From: Porcipelethomonas sp964621265
Lineage (GTDB): Bacteria; Bacillota; Clostridia; Oscillospirales; Ruminococcaceae
Assembly (NCBI GenBank): GCA_964621265.1
Contig: CAZULQ010000003.1
Span: 61,713-125,712, forward strand
Direction of reading: 5' to 3'
Length of the DNA: 64,000 nucleotides
A program made the translations under genes and the position numbers. Under the pieces are notes generated by a model, which did no database searches, was not told where the DNA came from, and saw only the letters and a program-made list of their open reading frames with translations. Positions 43,794 through 51,187 of this stretch are shown piece after piece; the stretch's first letter is position 1, and the number at the start of each line of letters is the position of its first letter.

Positions 43794-43895
43794 ATGTGGT
43801 ATAATATTGCTTGTAGAACAAAAGAAAATAAAAAAACAAAACAAAAAGAAAAAAAGAACAAGGAAAGGGGCTGGAAGAAATTCCGGCTTTTTTCT
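43794..43895 (+). ncRNA. Candidate small RNA
   Basis: On the plus strand an extended -10 (TGGTATAAT, ending at 43805) is followed by about 60 A-rich bases. Then comes a terminator-like hairpin, GCTGGAA / TTCCGGC, with TTTTTT (about 43870-43893). No reading frame with a ribosome binding site lies between. The predicted RNA of 80-90 bases is speculative. Confidence 0.35.
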
Positions 43896-43915
43896 ATTAT
43901 AAGACCTGAAATAAC

Positions 43916-43939
43916 AAAGGCGTGCATTGCACGCCTTTT
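43916..43939 (-). terminator. Terminator of spoIVA
   Basis: AAAGGCGTGC and GCACGCCTTT pair almost without loop, with a modest T-run on the minus strand. It lies 6 bases past the spoIVA stop. Confidence 0.75.
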
Positions 43940-43944
43940 AATAT

Positions 43945-45420
43945 TTACAGTATAAAGCAAATAAGTCCGCTGCAGCCTTCATTGATAATACGCTGAAGCG
44001 TTTCCTGAAGCTTCATTCTCGCCTCAACAGGCATTTTATAAAGCTTGTTGTGAAGTCCTTCGTTTACAAGCTCGTGGAGCGACTTTCCGAAAATATTCGA
44101 TTCCCAGATTTTCTTCGGATCCTCCTCAAATCCCGAGAGCAGGTACATCACAAGCTCCTCGCTCTGCTTTTCAGTACCGACAATCGGACTTACTGTTGTG
44201 TTGATTGCGGCTTTCATAAGGTGAATTGACGGCGCTGACGCTTTAAGCTTTACGCCGTATTTTCCGCCCTGACGGATAATCTCGGGTTCTTCGAGAGAAA
44301 GCTCCTCCAGGTCGGGCATTACGATTCCATAGCCTGTTGCTTCAACTTCATCAAGCGCAGGCTTGATTTTTTCGTACTGTTTTCTGATTCGGCTCAGCTC
44401 TGTGAGCACAGGGAGCAGGTCACTTTCGTTTACAATTTCAATTCCTGTTGTTTCACCGAGAATTTTATAGAAAAGACTGTTGTCGAGACTGATTTTTACA
44501 GTTACACTTCCTTCACCGAGGTTGATGTCGGAAACTCTCGACTCGGTTATGTATTTACAGTCGCCCATCATTGCGGCGGCAGACTTCGCTTCCTTTACGA
44601 TTTTTACATTTTCAGCGGCCGCCCTTACACATGAGAACACCTCGTCCTTGAGCCAGTGCCCCTTACAAAGACCCGTAATCCATTTTTCCATGCAGATATT
44701 GATTTCCTTAATCGGGAACGCAAACAAAATCTGTGTGAGAATGCTTTTAATGTCATTTTCATTAAGGTCAAGACAGTTTACGGGGATTACTGTCGCTGAA
44801 TACTTTTCCGAAAGCTCTGCGCAAAGACTGACAGCGCTTTCCGCCTTCGGGTCAAGACAGTTCATGATAACCACAAATGGTTTGTTTATTTCGGAAAGCT
44901 CGTTTATTACACGTTCTTCAACCTCAGCGTATTCCTCTCTCGGAATGTCTGAAATGCTTCCGTCTGTTGTGACGACAAGCCCGATAGTTGAATGTTCTGA
45001 GATAACCTTTCTTGTTCCGATTTCTGCCGCCATGTTGAACGGAACTTCCTCGTCAAACCACGGAGTCTGCACCATTCTCGGCGCAGAATTTTCAATATAT
45101 CCGATTGAGCTCGGAACGATATAGCCGACGCAGTCAATCATTCTGACATTAAAGCGTGCGCTGTCTTCAAGGTTTACTTCAACCGCTTCCTCAGGGATAA
45201 ATTTCGGCTCGGTTGTCATGATTGTCTTTCCCGCCGCCGACTGCGGAAGCTCGTCAACCGCACGCTCTCTCTTGAAATCACTTTCAATGTTCGGGATTAC
45301 AAGCGTTTCCATGAATTTCTTTATAAATGTGGATTTGCCCGTACGGACAGGGCCGACAACGCCGATGTAGATGTCGCCGCCCGTTCTGCCGGCAATATCG
45401 CTGTAAATATCATTTGTCAT
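43945..45420 (-). CDS. spoIVA: Stage IV sporulation protein A
   Basis: 491 residues, the normal length. The Walker A GPVRTGKST lies near 23 in the TRAFAC-like ATPase part. The C-terminal region ends GCSGLICFIL, the hydrophobic tail needed to attach to SpoVM on the forespore. The protein polymerises with ATP to form the base of the spore coat. It lies 11 bases downstream of the SPOCS/LysM gene, so both are probably expressed in the mother cell. Its presence means that the strain carries at least part of the sporulation programme. Confidence 0.96.
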   Translation of the reverse strand: MTNDIYSDIAGRTGGDIYIGVVGPVRTGKSTFIKKFMETLVIPNIESDFKRERAVDELPQSAAGKTIMTTEPKFIPEEAVEVNLEDSARFNVRMIDCVGYIVPSSIGYIENSAPRMVQTPWFDEEVPFNMAAEIGTRKVISEHSTIGLVVTTDGSISDIPREEYAEVEERVINELSEINKPFVVIMNCLDPKAESAVSLCAELSEKYSATVIPVNCLDLNENDIKSILTQILFAFPIKEINICMEKWITGLCKGHWLKDEVFSCVRAAAENVKIVKEAKSAAAMMGDCKYITESRVSDINLGEGSVTVKISLDNSLFYKILGETTGIEIVNESDLLPVLTELSRIRKQYEKIKPALDEVEATGYGIVMPDLEELSLEEPEIIRQGGKYGVKLKASAPSIHLMKAAINTTVSPIVGTEKQSEELVMYLLSGFEEDPKKIWESNIFGKSLHELVNEGLHNKLYKMPVEARMKLQETLQRIINEGCSGLICFIL

Positions 45421-45431
45421 GTTTTATCCTC

Positions 45432-46970
45432 CTAAACAATTGGAATGAGCAGCATTCCGCTGTCTGTAAGTCTCTGGCTTTCAAGGTCATTTTCTTCCAT
45501 GATTGCCTTAACTGAAGTACTGTATTTTTTTGCAACGTCCCAGATGTCTTCGCCTTCAACGCCATAGTAAAGCTTTAAGGCATAATCGCCGTCACGTACT
45601 TTCTTTACATCTTCATTGAAGCTTACTTCCGTTATAGCTTCAAACTCAGATGAGAGACTTAACTGACCGCAGAATAAAAGCTCTGCCTTGAGAGAAAGAG
45701 TATCAGAAGAGCTGATATTATATTCGCATTCAGGAATGATGACGCTTAAGTCAACAGCTGAAGAAGATGTAATTCCGGGAACAGATATGCTGTGTTCAAA
45801 CGCTTCCGTCTTTTCGATTACAGAAGGCATTCCTGTTTCATTTTTAATCATAACGCAGTATTCTGTCATTCCGCTAACAACAATGCATTCGTTTTCGCTG
45901 TCGATTGATGTATTGATATTTCTTGGCGTACACCATACATCATAGACACAGTCAATTGATCCGTTTTCATTACGGAGCGTCAGCGTTTTCTGAGTACTTT
46001 CACATAATTCTTCAGGGACTTTTTGTATTTTAAGCCGTGACATGGCAAATTCACAGGGATAGGTTGTTGAGTATACGTCGGTTATAAGCTCTGACGGAAG
46101 GCTTTTGAAAGCAAAGCATTCCAGATTGATTCTCAGGTCGCATTTAACCGCATCAGTTTTTCCGTCAGCGTCTGTTACAGGCACAGCTTCGCAGGAGGCA
46201 ATGTCGGCTCTGACGGAGCATTTAAAGCTTTCATCAATTCCTTCCATGTCAGCAATCTGACTGAACGGGATTTTGGAAAGAAGAGTTTCAAGACCGTTTT
46301 CAGTAGAATAGAGTATGCTGATTTTTGCCTCGCCTTTGATTACAAGCTTGTTTGCAACGATTTTTTTATCAGTAATTTCAGGAATGGCAGTTACTTTGAC
46401 AATAGCTCCTATTGGTGCTGATGAGGCATTCAGTTCAATGTTTTCAGAAGTGTTGAGCGTTCTGAATGCTGATATTTTCTTTGCCGCAAATTCAATGGGT
46501 TGCTTTCTTGTCTGTGAATTCATTCCGAAGATATCACAGATGATTTCATGGTTTCTTTCTGCGGTTGCCCTGATTTTAACAGAAACTGCACCTCTTAAAT
46601 CGATTCTTTTCGGGTTTACGACACGACAGTTTATATGGTCAGTTTTAGGAGTGAGTGAAACTGATATTTTATCTTCTGCGCCCGGAAGCTGAAGTGTTTT
46701 TGAAAAGGTCATTTTCTGAGTGATACAGTGAAGAGCGGGACTGTTTTCAGTACAGTAGAGAATACGGATATCAGCTGAAAGCTCATAGCTGAGAGTATCA
46801 CCGCTTATAGTCTTTGAAACAACCGAAGGGGTAACACAGCATTTTACAAGCCTGAATATGTCGGGGCAGTAATCAGGCAGAATATAATCGAGTTCTAAGC
46901 TCTGCTCCTGCAATCCGTCATAAATGCTTTCAGTAACACTCAGCATTTCACGGTTAATCTTTAAATCCAT
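45432..46970 (-). CDS. SPOCS (DUF3794) and LysM domain spore-associated protein
   Basis: 512 residues. Repeated SPOCS-type beta domains are visible at the N-terminus (LELDYILPDYCPDIFRLVKC) and again between about 160 and 440. A C-terminal LysM (YGVEGEDIWDVAKKYSTSV ... LLIPIV, about 465-512) would bind cell wall or cortex. The family is common next to spoIVA in Clostridia and is thought to act in spore-coat assembly. No signal peptide is seen, consistent with action in the mother-cell cytoplasm. Confidence 0.88.
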   Translation of the reverse strand: MDLKINREMLSVTESIYDGLQEQSLELDYILPDYCPDIFRLVKCCVTPSVVSKTISGDTLSYELSADIRILYCTENSPALHCITQKMTFSKTLQLPGAEDKISVSLTPKTDHINCRVVNPKRIDLRGAVSVKIRATAERNHEIICDIFGMNSQTRKQPIEFAAKKISAFRTLNTSENIELNASSAPIGAIVKVTAIPEITDKKIVANKLVIKGEAKISILYSTENGLETLLSKIPFSQIADMEGIDESFKCSVRADIASCEAVPVTDADGKTDAVKCDLRINLECFAFKSLPSELITDVYSTTYPCEFAMSRLKIQKVPEELCESTQKTLTLRNENGSIDCVYDVWCTPRNINTSIDSENECIVVSGMTEYCVMIKNETGMPSVIEKTEAFEHSISVPGITSSSAVDLSVIIPECEYNISSSDTLSLKAELLFCGQLSLSSEFEAITEVSFNEDVKKVRDGDYALKLYYGVEGEDIWDVAKKYSTSVKAIMEENDLESQRLTDSGMLLIPIV

Positions 46971-47382
46971 TTATATACCTCCTTAAAATTCCAAGTCCGC
47001 CGTTTTGAACTCATCTGTATTTTCCGGACTTGTACTTGCCATTTAAGTATATTCGCAAGTATGGGGCAGTATGCCATAAAATGTATGCAGATGTTTTTCT
47101 GATTCTTTTAGTGCATTATTACCAATACGGACGCAGGTAGTATGTGCAGGTATACAAATTCAAAAAAATGCTGAGTGATTTTAAGAATTGTGTCGTCTAA
47201 TATTATAGAAAGCATCTCAATTGTAGAAAACATCTATTGTGCATTTTGAATGAAAACATTCCATAAAAATGTGCATGTCTACAAACATGAAAAATTTTTC
47301 TGGAATTGTGTAAAATCCCAGGAGAAGTAACGTTTAATATTATGAGAAGTAATTTTATAAAAAACAGAAAGGACGAAATATT
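46971..47382 (+). other. Divergent intergenic region without a gene
   Basis: About 410 bases between spoIVA-side genes and the dockerin cluster. It must hold promoters for both directions. I could not place a convincing sigma-70 promoter. The minus-strand side may be read by a sporulation sigma factor, but the match to a SigE pattern is too weak to call. Confidence 0.5.
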
Positions 47383-47432
47383 ATGAAAAAAATCAGAAAC
47401 ATTTTAGCAGTTATGTCAGCTGCGGCAGTGAT
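47360..47432 (+). repeat. Direct repeat A, copy 1
   Basis: 73 bases covering the ribosome binding site, start codon and signal-peptide start of the first dockerin gene. It is identical to 48413-48485, before and into the second gene. Confidence 0.9.
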
Positions 47433-48411
47433 TGCTTCAGTGGGTGCTCTGAATTTTACAGTGGCGGAGTGTGCTGAGGTAACCGATTCTTATGAGTTTT
47501 CAGAGCAGGCTCCGAAGTCAAACAATGAGGCGTATGATTTTCAGAATTATTACGGTGAAACACGAGTTTCAGCCGACGGGAAAAGAGCTTTTATTGTTGT
47601 GGAGTATGACGAGAGTGAAAATGAGGGGTATAATGAGATAACAGATACTGATAGTTACACAGTCAACTCGCTTGAAACCTTTGAGTGGTATAAGGTCTAT
47701 GATATTTCACTTCATGGAAATGAGGATATTAAGATTGATTTGTCGTATATAGATTACGATACGGGAGAAGTTGTGACGTATTGGGGTCCTCACATACATA
47801 TCAGCCTTAATTATATTTCTCTGGGCGATGGTACATTTGCAAATCTTCCGACCGGCAGCGAAGCAGTTATTAATGCCGGCGAAAAAGTATTTACTGCAGG
47901 AAACAAGGCTGTTATAATTAATAAAACCGGATTGAATTTCTGGTTTGATGATGTATCTGACCCACTTACTGCACCGGAATTTGTTTCGAAAACATATAGT
48001 GATGCATGTAATGGTCTCCCAGGTGGCGTAGGGTATACTTCACTGATTTACAGCTTTGATAAGGACGGAGAGTATATAGTTAAGCTTCAGGAAGATGGCT
48101 ATATTGAGCGTTTATCTACAAAATGGTATTATTTCAGCGTAGAAAATGGTGTTGTTACATTTACTGATTATTATGAAAAGCAGTCAATTCCTGACGGTGA
48201 CATGTATGGTGATATAAATTCAGATGAAACAGTTGACATTGCGGATGTTGTTGCAATTAATCTGTATCTGATTTCGGAAGATTATATACTCAGCGATTCT
48301 GCAATTGCAAATGCCGATTGCGTCAGAGACAATGAAATCAATGATAAGGATAGCGCTACTCTGTTAAGCTATATTGCGGAAATAATACCTTATGAAAGCT
48401 TAGGGGAATAA
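47383..48411 (+). CDS. Secreted dockerin protein 1
   Basis: 342 residues. Signal peptide MKKIRNILAVMSAAAVIAS. The middle part (about 30-265) is acidic, predicted beta-rich and not recognised. The C-terminal dockerin has GDINSDETVDIADVVAINLYL and DCVRDNEINDKDSATLL, resembling the dockerin of the pectate lyase in this window more than those of its neighbours. Ribosome binding site AGAAAGGACG is 10 bases from ATG. It would be secreted and docked on a cohesin. No catalytic motif was found. Confidence 0.82.
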   Translation: MKKIRNILAVMSAAAVIASVGALNFTVAECAEVTDSYEFSEQAPKSNNEAYDFQNYYGETRVSADGKRAFIVVEYDESENEGYNEITDTDSYTVNSLETFEWYKVYDISLHGNEDIKIDLSYIDYDTGEVVTYWGPHIHISLNYISLGDGTFANLPTGSEAVINAGEKVFTAGNKAVIINKTGLNFWFDDVSDPLTAPEFVSKTYSDACNGLPGGVGYTSLIYSFDKDGEYIVKLQEDGYIERLSTKWYYFSVENGVVTFTDYYEKQSIPDGDMYGDINSDETVDIADVVAINLYLISEDYILSDSAIANADCVRDNEINDKDSATLLSYIAEIIPYESLGE

Positions 48412-48412
48412 T

Positions 48413-48485
48413 AAAAACAGAAAGGACGAAATATTATGAAAAAAATCAGAAACATTTTAGCAGTTATGTCAGCTGCGGCAGTGAT
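48413..48485 (+). repeat. Direct repeat A, copy 2
   Basis: Identical to 47360-47432. It provides the start and signal peptide of the second dockerin gene, so a duplication or gene conversion joined this 5' end to a different body. Confidence 0.9.
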
Positions 48486-49215
48486 AGGCTCAATGAATAC
48501 TTTTGTATCAGAGGGGGCAGTGGCAATTCCTGAAATTTCTTTCGGCTTTGAAACTGACAAAACAGAGTTTGAAATTGCGGAAGTAAGGGACGGCGAAGCT
48601 GTTGCAAAAGTTTCGTTTGTATGTAATAATCTGGACAATATTTCATTTACTTCTTTGCTGACAAATTTTAAGTTTAATGATGATGGAGTGAGGTTTAAAA
48701 ATATTGAAATTTCAGAGCCAAATGCTTTTACAACAGAAGACGGATTCGGAATGGTTGCGATGGATATTTCTCTCTATGATACATACCCTGACGATGTAAC
48801 CCAGCCTTCAGATACAACAGGCTTCTATCTTATGAACGGTTCCAATTCGCCGATTATAATAAACGACGTTCAGAATTCAATTGTAACATTTGATGTTGTA
48901 TTTCCGGAGGATATAGGAACCGGTATATATACGCTTGATGTTGCTGACAATTTCCAGATAAGCTATAGTGAAGACATACAGAATACTACTGATTATACAA
49001 AGTATACTATGGTTGAACCTATTACATTTACTATCGGAGAACCCGGTGATATCACAGGTGACTGCTCAGTTAATCTTTACGACGCAATCGAAATCTCAAA
49101 ATATGTTATGAACATGATTGAATTTAGTGATGCAACACTTGCACTTGCTGACTATAACTCAGACGGCGACGTGAATCTTTACGATGTAATTGATATTGCA
49201 AAGACACTTATGTAA
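48436..49215 (+). CDS. Secreted protein with cohesin-like domain and dockerin
   Basis: 259 residues. The signal peptide is shared with the previous gene. Residues about 30-200 form a beta-rich domain whose ends (AKVSFVCNNLDNISF ... IVTFDVVFPEDIGTGIYTLDV) resemble the strand pattern of cohesins (V.F.V.....G.Y.L). It ends in a dockerin, GDITGDCSVNLYDAIEISKY with SDGDVNLYDVIDIAKTL. If the first domain really is a cohesin, this is an adaptor scaffoldin. If not, it is another docked substrate-binding protein. It lies 24 bases after the first dockerin gene. Confidence 0.72.
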   Translation: MKKIRNILAVMSAAAVIGSMNTFVSEGAVAIPEISFGFETDKTEFEIAEVRDGEAVAKVSFVCNNLDNISFTSLLTNFKFNDDGVRFKNIEISEPNAFTTEDGFGMVAMDISLYDTYPDDVTQPSDTTGFYLMNGSNSPIIINDVQNSIVTFDVVFPEDIGTGIYTLDVADNFQISYSEDIQNTTDYTKYTMVEPITFTIGEPGDITGDCSVNLYDAIEISKYVMNMIEFSDATLALADYNSDGDVNLYDVIDIAKTLM

Positions 49216-49327
49216 AGTAAGGCTAATAGAGAAAGAGGGAAATATTATGAAAAAAATTATGAAGGTAATCTCAGCAGGTCTTTCTGCATTAATCGGTATG
49301 TCCGTTATGACTGCAACAGCTTCGGCT
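49079..49327 (+). repeat. Direct repeat B, copy 1
   Basis: About 249 bases covering the dockerin end of gene 2, the spacer, and the signal peptide of gene 3. It is nearly identical to 49998-50246, exactly 919 bases downstream. Confidence 0.88.
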
Positions 49328-50134
49328 GAAATGTCATTTGATTATATGTCTGATGAAAATAATATCGTATGGGAAGTTGGAAACGGAATTCGTTGTTATG
49401 AAAATGGCGAAATGATTAATGTAAGCAGTAACGAATATATGCTTTACATTGTGCCTGTCGATGGTGTTACAGCCGAGGATTTAGGTGTTGAATTTACCGG
49501 ATTGTCTGATTGGATATATATGCCTGAATTACCTGACAGCACAAAGGCGATTAGAGCAGAAAATCTCGAGGGATTAACGGCGTTATGCGATAATGCTCAG
49601 AACTGGTATGACGAGGGACTTATAACCTATGCTTATGCGTTTGGTATTATTCATTACGGTTGTATATGGGGTGTAGAAACAGCAATTACTCTGAAGGAAG
49701 CCGATGAAGAATATGACCCGACTAAAGAATATGACTTCCTTGAGGATGCAGGGGTTGAGCATAACGATACATATGATGTATTTACAATTACGGGGTATGA
49801 TTGTACAAAGATGCCTGAAATTTCAGCACAGATTAGTGCAGATGAAAGAGTAGAAAAGGCTATTGATGCTTATAGTTGTTGCGCAGCATATCATTCGGCA
49901 GCGGGTAAAATATTCACGCTTGGCGAAATTAGTGAAGAGCCTGAAACAGAGCCAACTATCAGCGGCGATATCACAGGTGACGATACTGTGAATCTCTACG
50001 ACGCAATCGAAATCTCAAAATATCTCATGAACATGGTTGAATTTAGTGATGCAACACTTGCACTTGCCGACTATAACGCAGATGGCGATGTGAATCTTTA
50101 TGATGTAATTGATATTGCAAAGACACTTATGTAA
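49247..50134 (+). CDS. Secreted dockerin protein 3
   Basis: 295 residues. The start is the ATG after AGAGGGAAAT, which opens the signal peptide MKKIMKVISAGLSALIGMS. A longer frame would overlap the previous gene. The body (about 28-235) has ENLEGLTALCDNAQNWYDEG and ITLKEADEEYD, shared with the next protein and of unknown function. The C-terminal dockerin repeats DAIEISKY and DVNLYDVIDIAKTL. It lies 31 bases downstream of gene 2. Confidence 0.82.
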   Translation: MKKIMKVISAGLSALIGMSVMTATASAEMSFDYMSDENNIVWEVGNGIRCYENGEMINVSSNEYMLYIVPVDGVTAEDLGVEFTGLSDWIYMPELPDSTKAIRAENLEGLTALCDNAQNWYDEGLITYAYAFGIIHYGCIWGVETAITLKEADEEYDPTKEYDFLEDAGVEHNDTYDVFTITGYDCTKMPEISAQISADERVEKAIDAYSCCAAYHSAAGKIFTLGEISEEPETEPTISGDITGDDTVNLYDAIEISKYLMNMVEFSDATLALADYNADGDVNLYDVIDIAKTLM

Positions 50135-50246
50135 AGTAAGGCTAATAGAGAAAGAGGGAAATATTATGAAAAAAATTATGAAGGTGATTTCAGCAGGCCT
50201 TTCTGCATTAATCGGTATGTCTGTTATGACTGCAACAGCTTCGGCT
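49998..50246 (+). repeat. Direct repeat B, copy 2
   Basis: The matching copy of 49079-49327, covering the end of gene 3 and start of gene 4. The unit length (919 bases) equals one whole gene plus spacer. Confidence 0.88.
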
Positions 50247-51050
50247 TATGAAATCCTTCCGAGCGATTATGCTCTTAACGAAGAGAATGTAGTATGGACA
50301 GCCTCAGAGGAAAACGGGGTTGATTATTCAGAATCGTGTCCTGTAAAATGCTATGAGGACGGTTCGATTATTGCGTCGGGCAATCATAAATATGCACTAT
50401 ATTTTACTCCGACAACAGACTATATGGATTCACTTGTACCTCAGCAGTGGGAAGAACTTTGTTTAGGAAAATTCCCTGATAATACATATGTTTTATATGC
50501 GGAAGATGAAGCGGGACTTGAATCACTTTGTGATAAGGCAGAAGCCTGGTTTGATAATGGTGAAATAATATATGCAAAAGCAGCGGAAGTTATGACGTAT
50601 GAATGTATAACAGATATGGGTATAAAGGTTACGCTGAAAGAAGCTGACCCTGATTATAATCCGCAGGAATATGAATACATGAAAGGTGTTTCCTATAAAG
50701 CCTATGAGGAAAATAAAGTATTCACAATAAGTTCTGAAACAGATAATACAAAGCTTGCTGAAATCATGACTCAGATTAAAAATGATGAAAGAGTTGAAAG
50801 TTATATTACTTTAGGGGCATGGTGCTGCACGATTCATACAGCGGCAGATGTTGTGCTATCACTTCAGAAAGATATTATCGGAGACGTTACAGAGGATTGT
50901 TCAGTTAACCTTTACGACGCAGTGGAAATTGCGAAATACATGATGGAAATGGTTGAATTTGATGAAGATACACTTGCACTTGCTGACTATAACTCAGACG
51001 GCGATGTGAATCTTTATGATGTAATTGATATTGCTAAAACAATAATGTAA
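50166..51050 (+). CDS. Secreted dockerin protein 4
   Basis: 294 residues and a clear paralogue of protein 3: the same signal peptide, then KYALYF, DEAGLESLCDKAEAWFDNGE and VTLKEADPDY in corresponding places. The bodies have diverged more than the ends. The dockerin ends DVNLYDVIDIAKTIM. No enzyme signature is visible. Pairs of acidic, secreted dockerin proteins of this kind could be inhibitors, binding proteins or structural parts of a cohesin complex; I cannot choose. A terminator follows. Confidence 0.82.
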   Translation: MKKIMKVISAGLSALIGMSVMTATASAYEILPSDYALNEENVVWTASEENGVDYSESCPVKCYEDGSIIASGNHKYALYFTPTTDYMDSLVPQQWEELCLGKFPDNTYVLYAEDEAGLESLCDKAEAWFDNGEIIYAKAAEVMTYECITDMGIKVTLKEADPDYNPQEYEYMKGVSYKAYEENKVFTISSETDNTKLAEIMTQIKNDERVESYITLGAWCCTIHTAADVVLSLQKDIIGDVTEDCSVNLYDAVEIAKYMMEMVEFDEDTLALADYNSDGDVNLYDVIDIAKTIM

Positions 51051-51060
51051 CATGTTTTGT

Positions 51061-51090
51061 GCGGACAGTATAAAGCTGTCCGCATTTTGC
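51061..51090 (+). terminator. Terminator of the dockerin cluster
   Basis: GCGGACAG and CTGTCCGC pair around a 7-base loop, followed by ATTTTG. Confidence 0.75.
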
Positions 51091-51122
51091 TATATAAAAC
51101 GCATAAATATGTTAGAAATCAA

Positions 51123-51151
51123 TTGACATAAGGGGATTATTGTGTTACAAT
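51123..51151 (+). promoter_or_regulatory. Promoter of the alpha-xylosidase gene
   Basis: TTGACA, a 17-base spacer and TACAAT, followed by the gene 37 bases later. Confidence 0.78.
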
Positions 51152-51187
51152 GAAAGTACTATATAAAAATGCAAGGAGTATGAAAAT

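Noticed and set aside
43785..43805. TTGACG before TATAAT as a full promoter
   Set aside because: Only 9 bases separate them; only the extended -10 is kept as evidence.
46971..47100. SigE-type promoter for the SPOCS gene
   Set aside because: Several partial matches (GCATACT-like) but no pair of boxes with proper spacing could be defended.
49190..49246. Upstream extension of the third dockerin protein
   Set aside because: It would overlap the previous gene and put 19 residues before a clear signal peptide; the ATG at 49247 has its own ribosome binding site. The same holds for 50109-50165.
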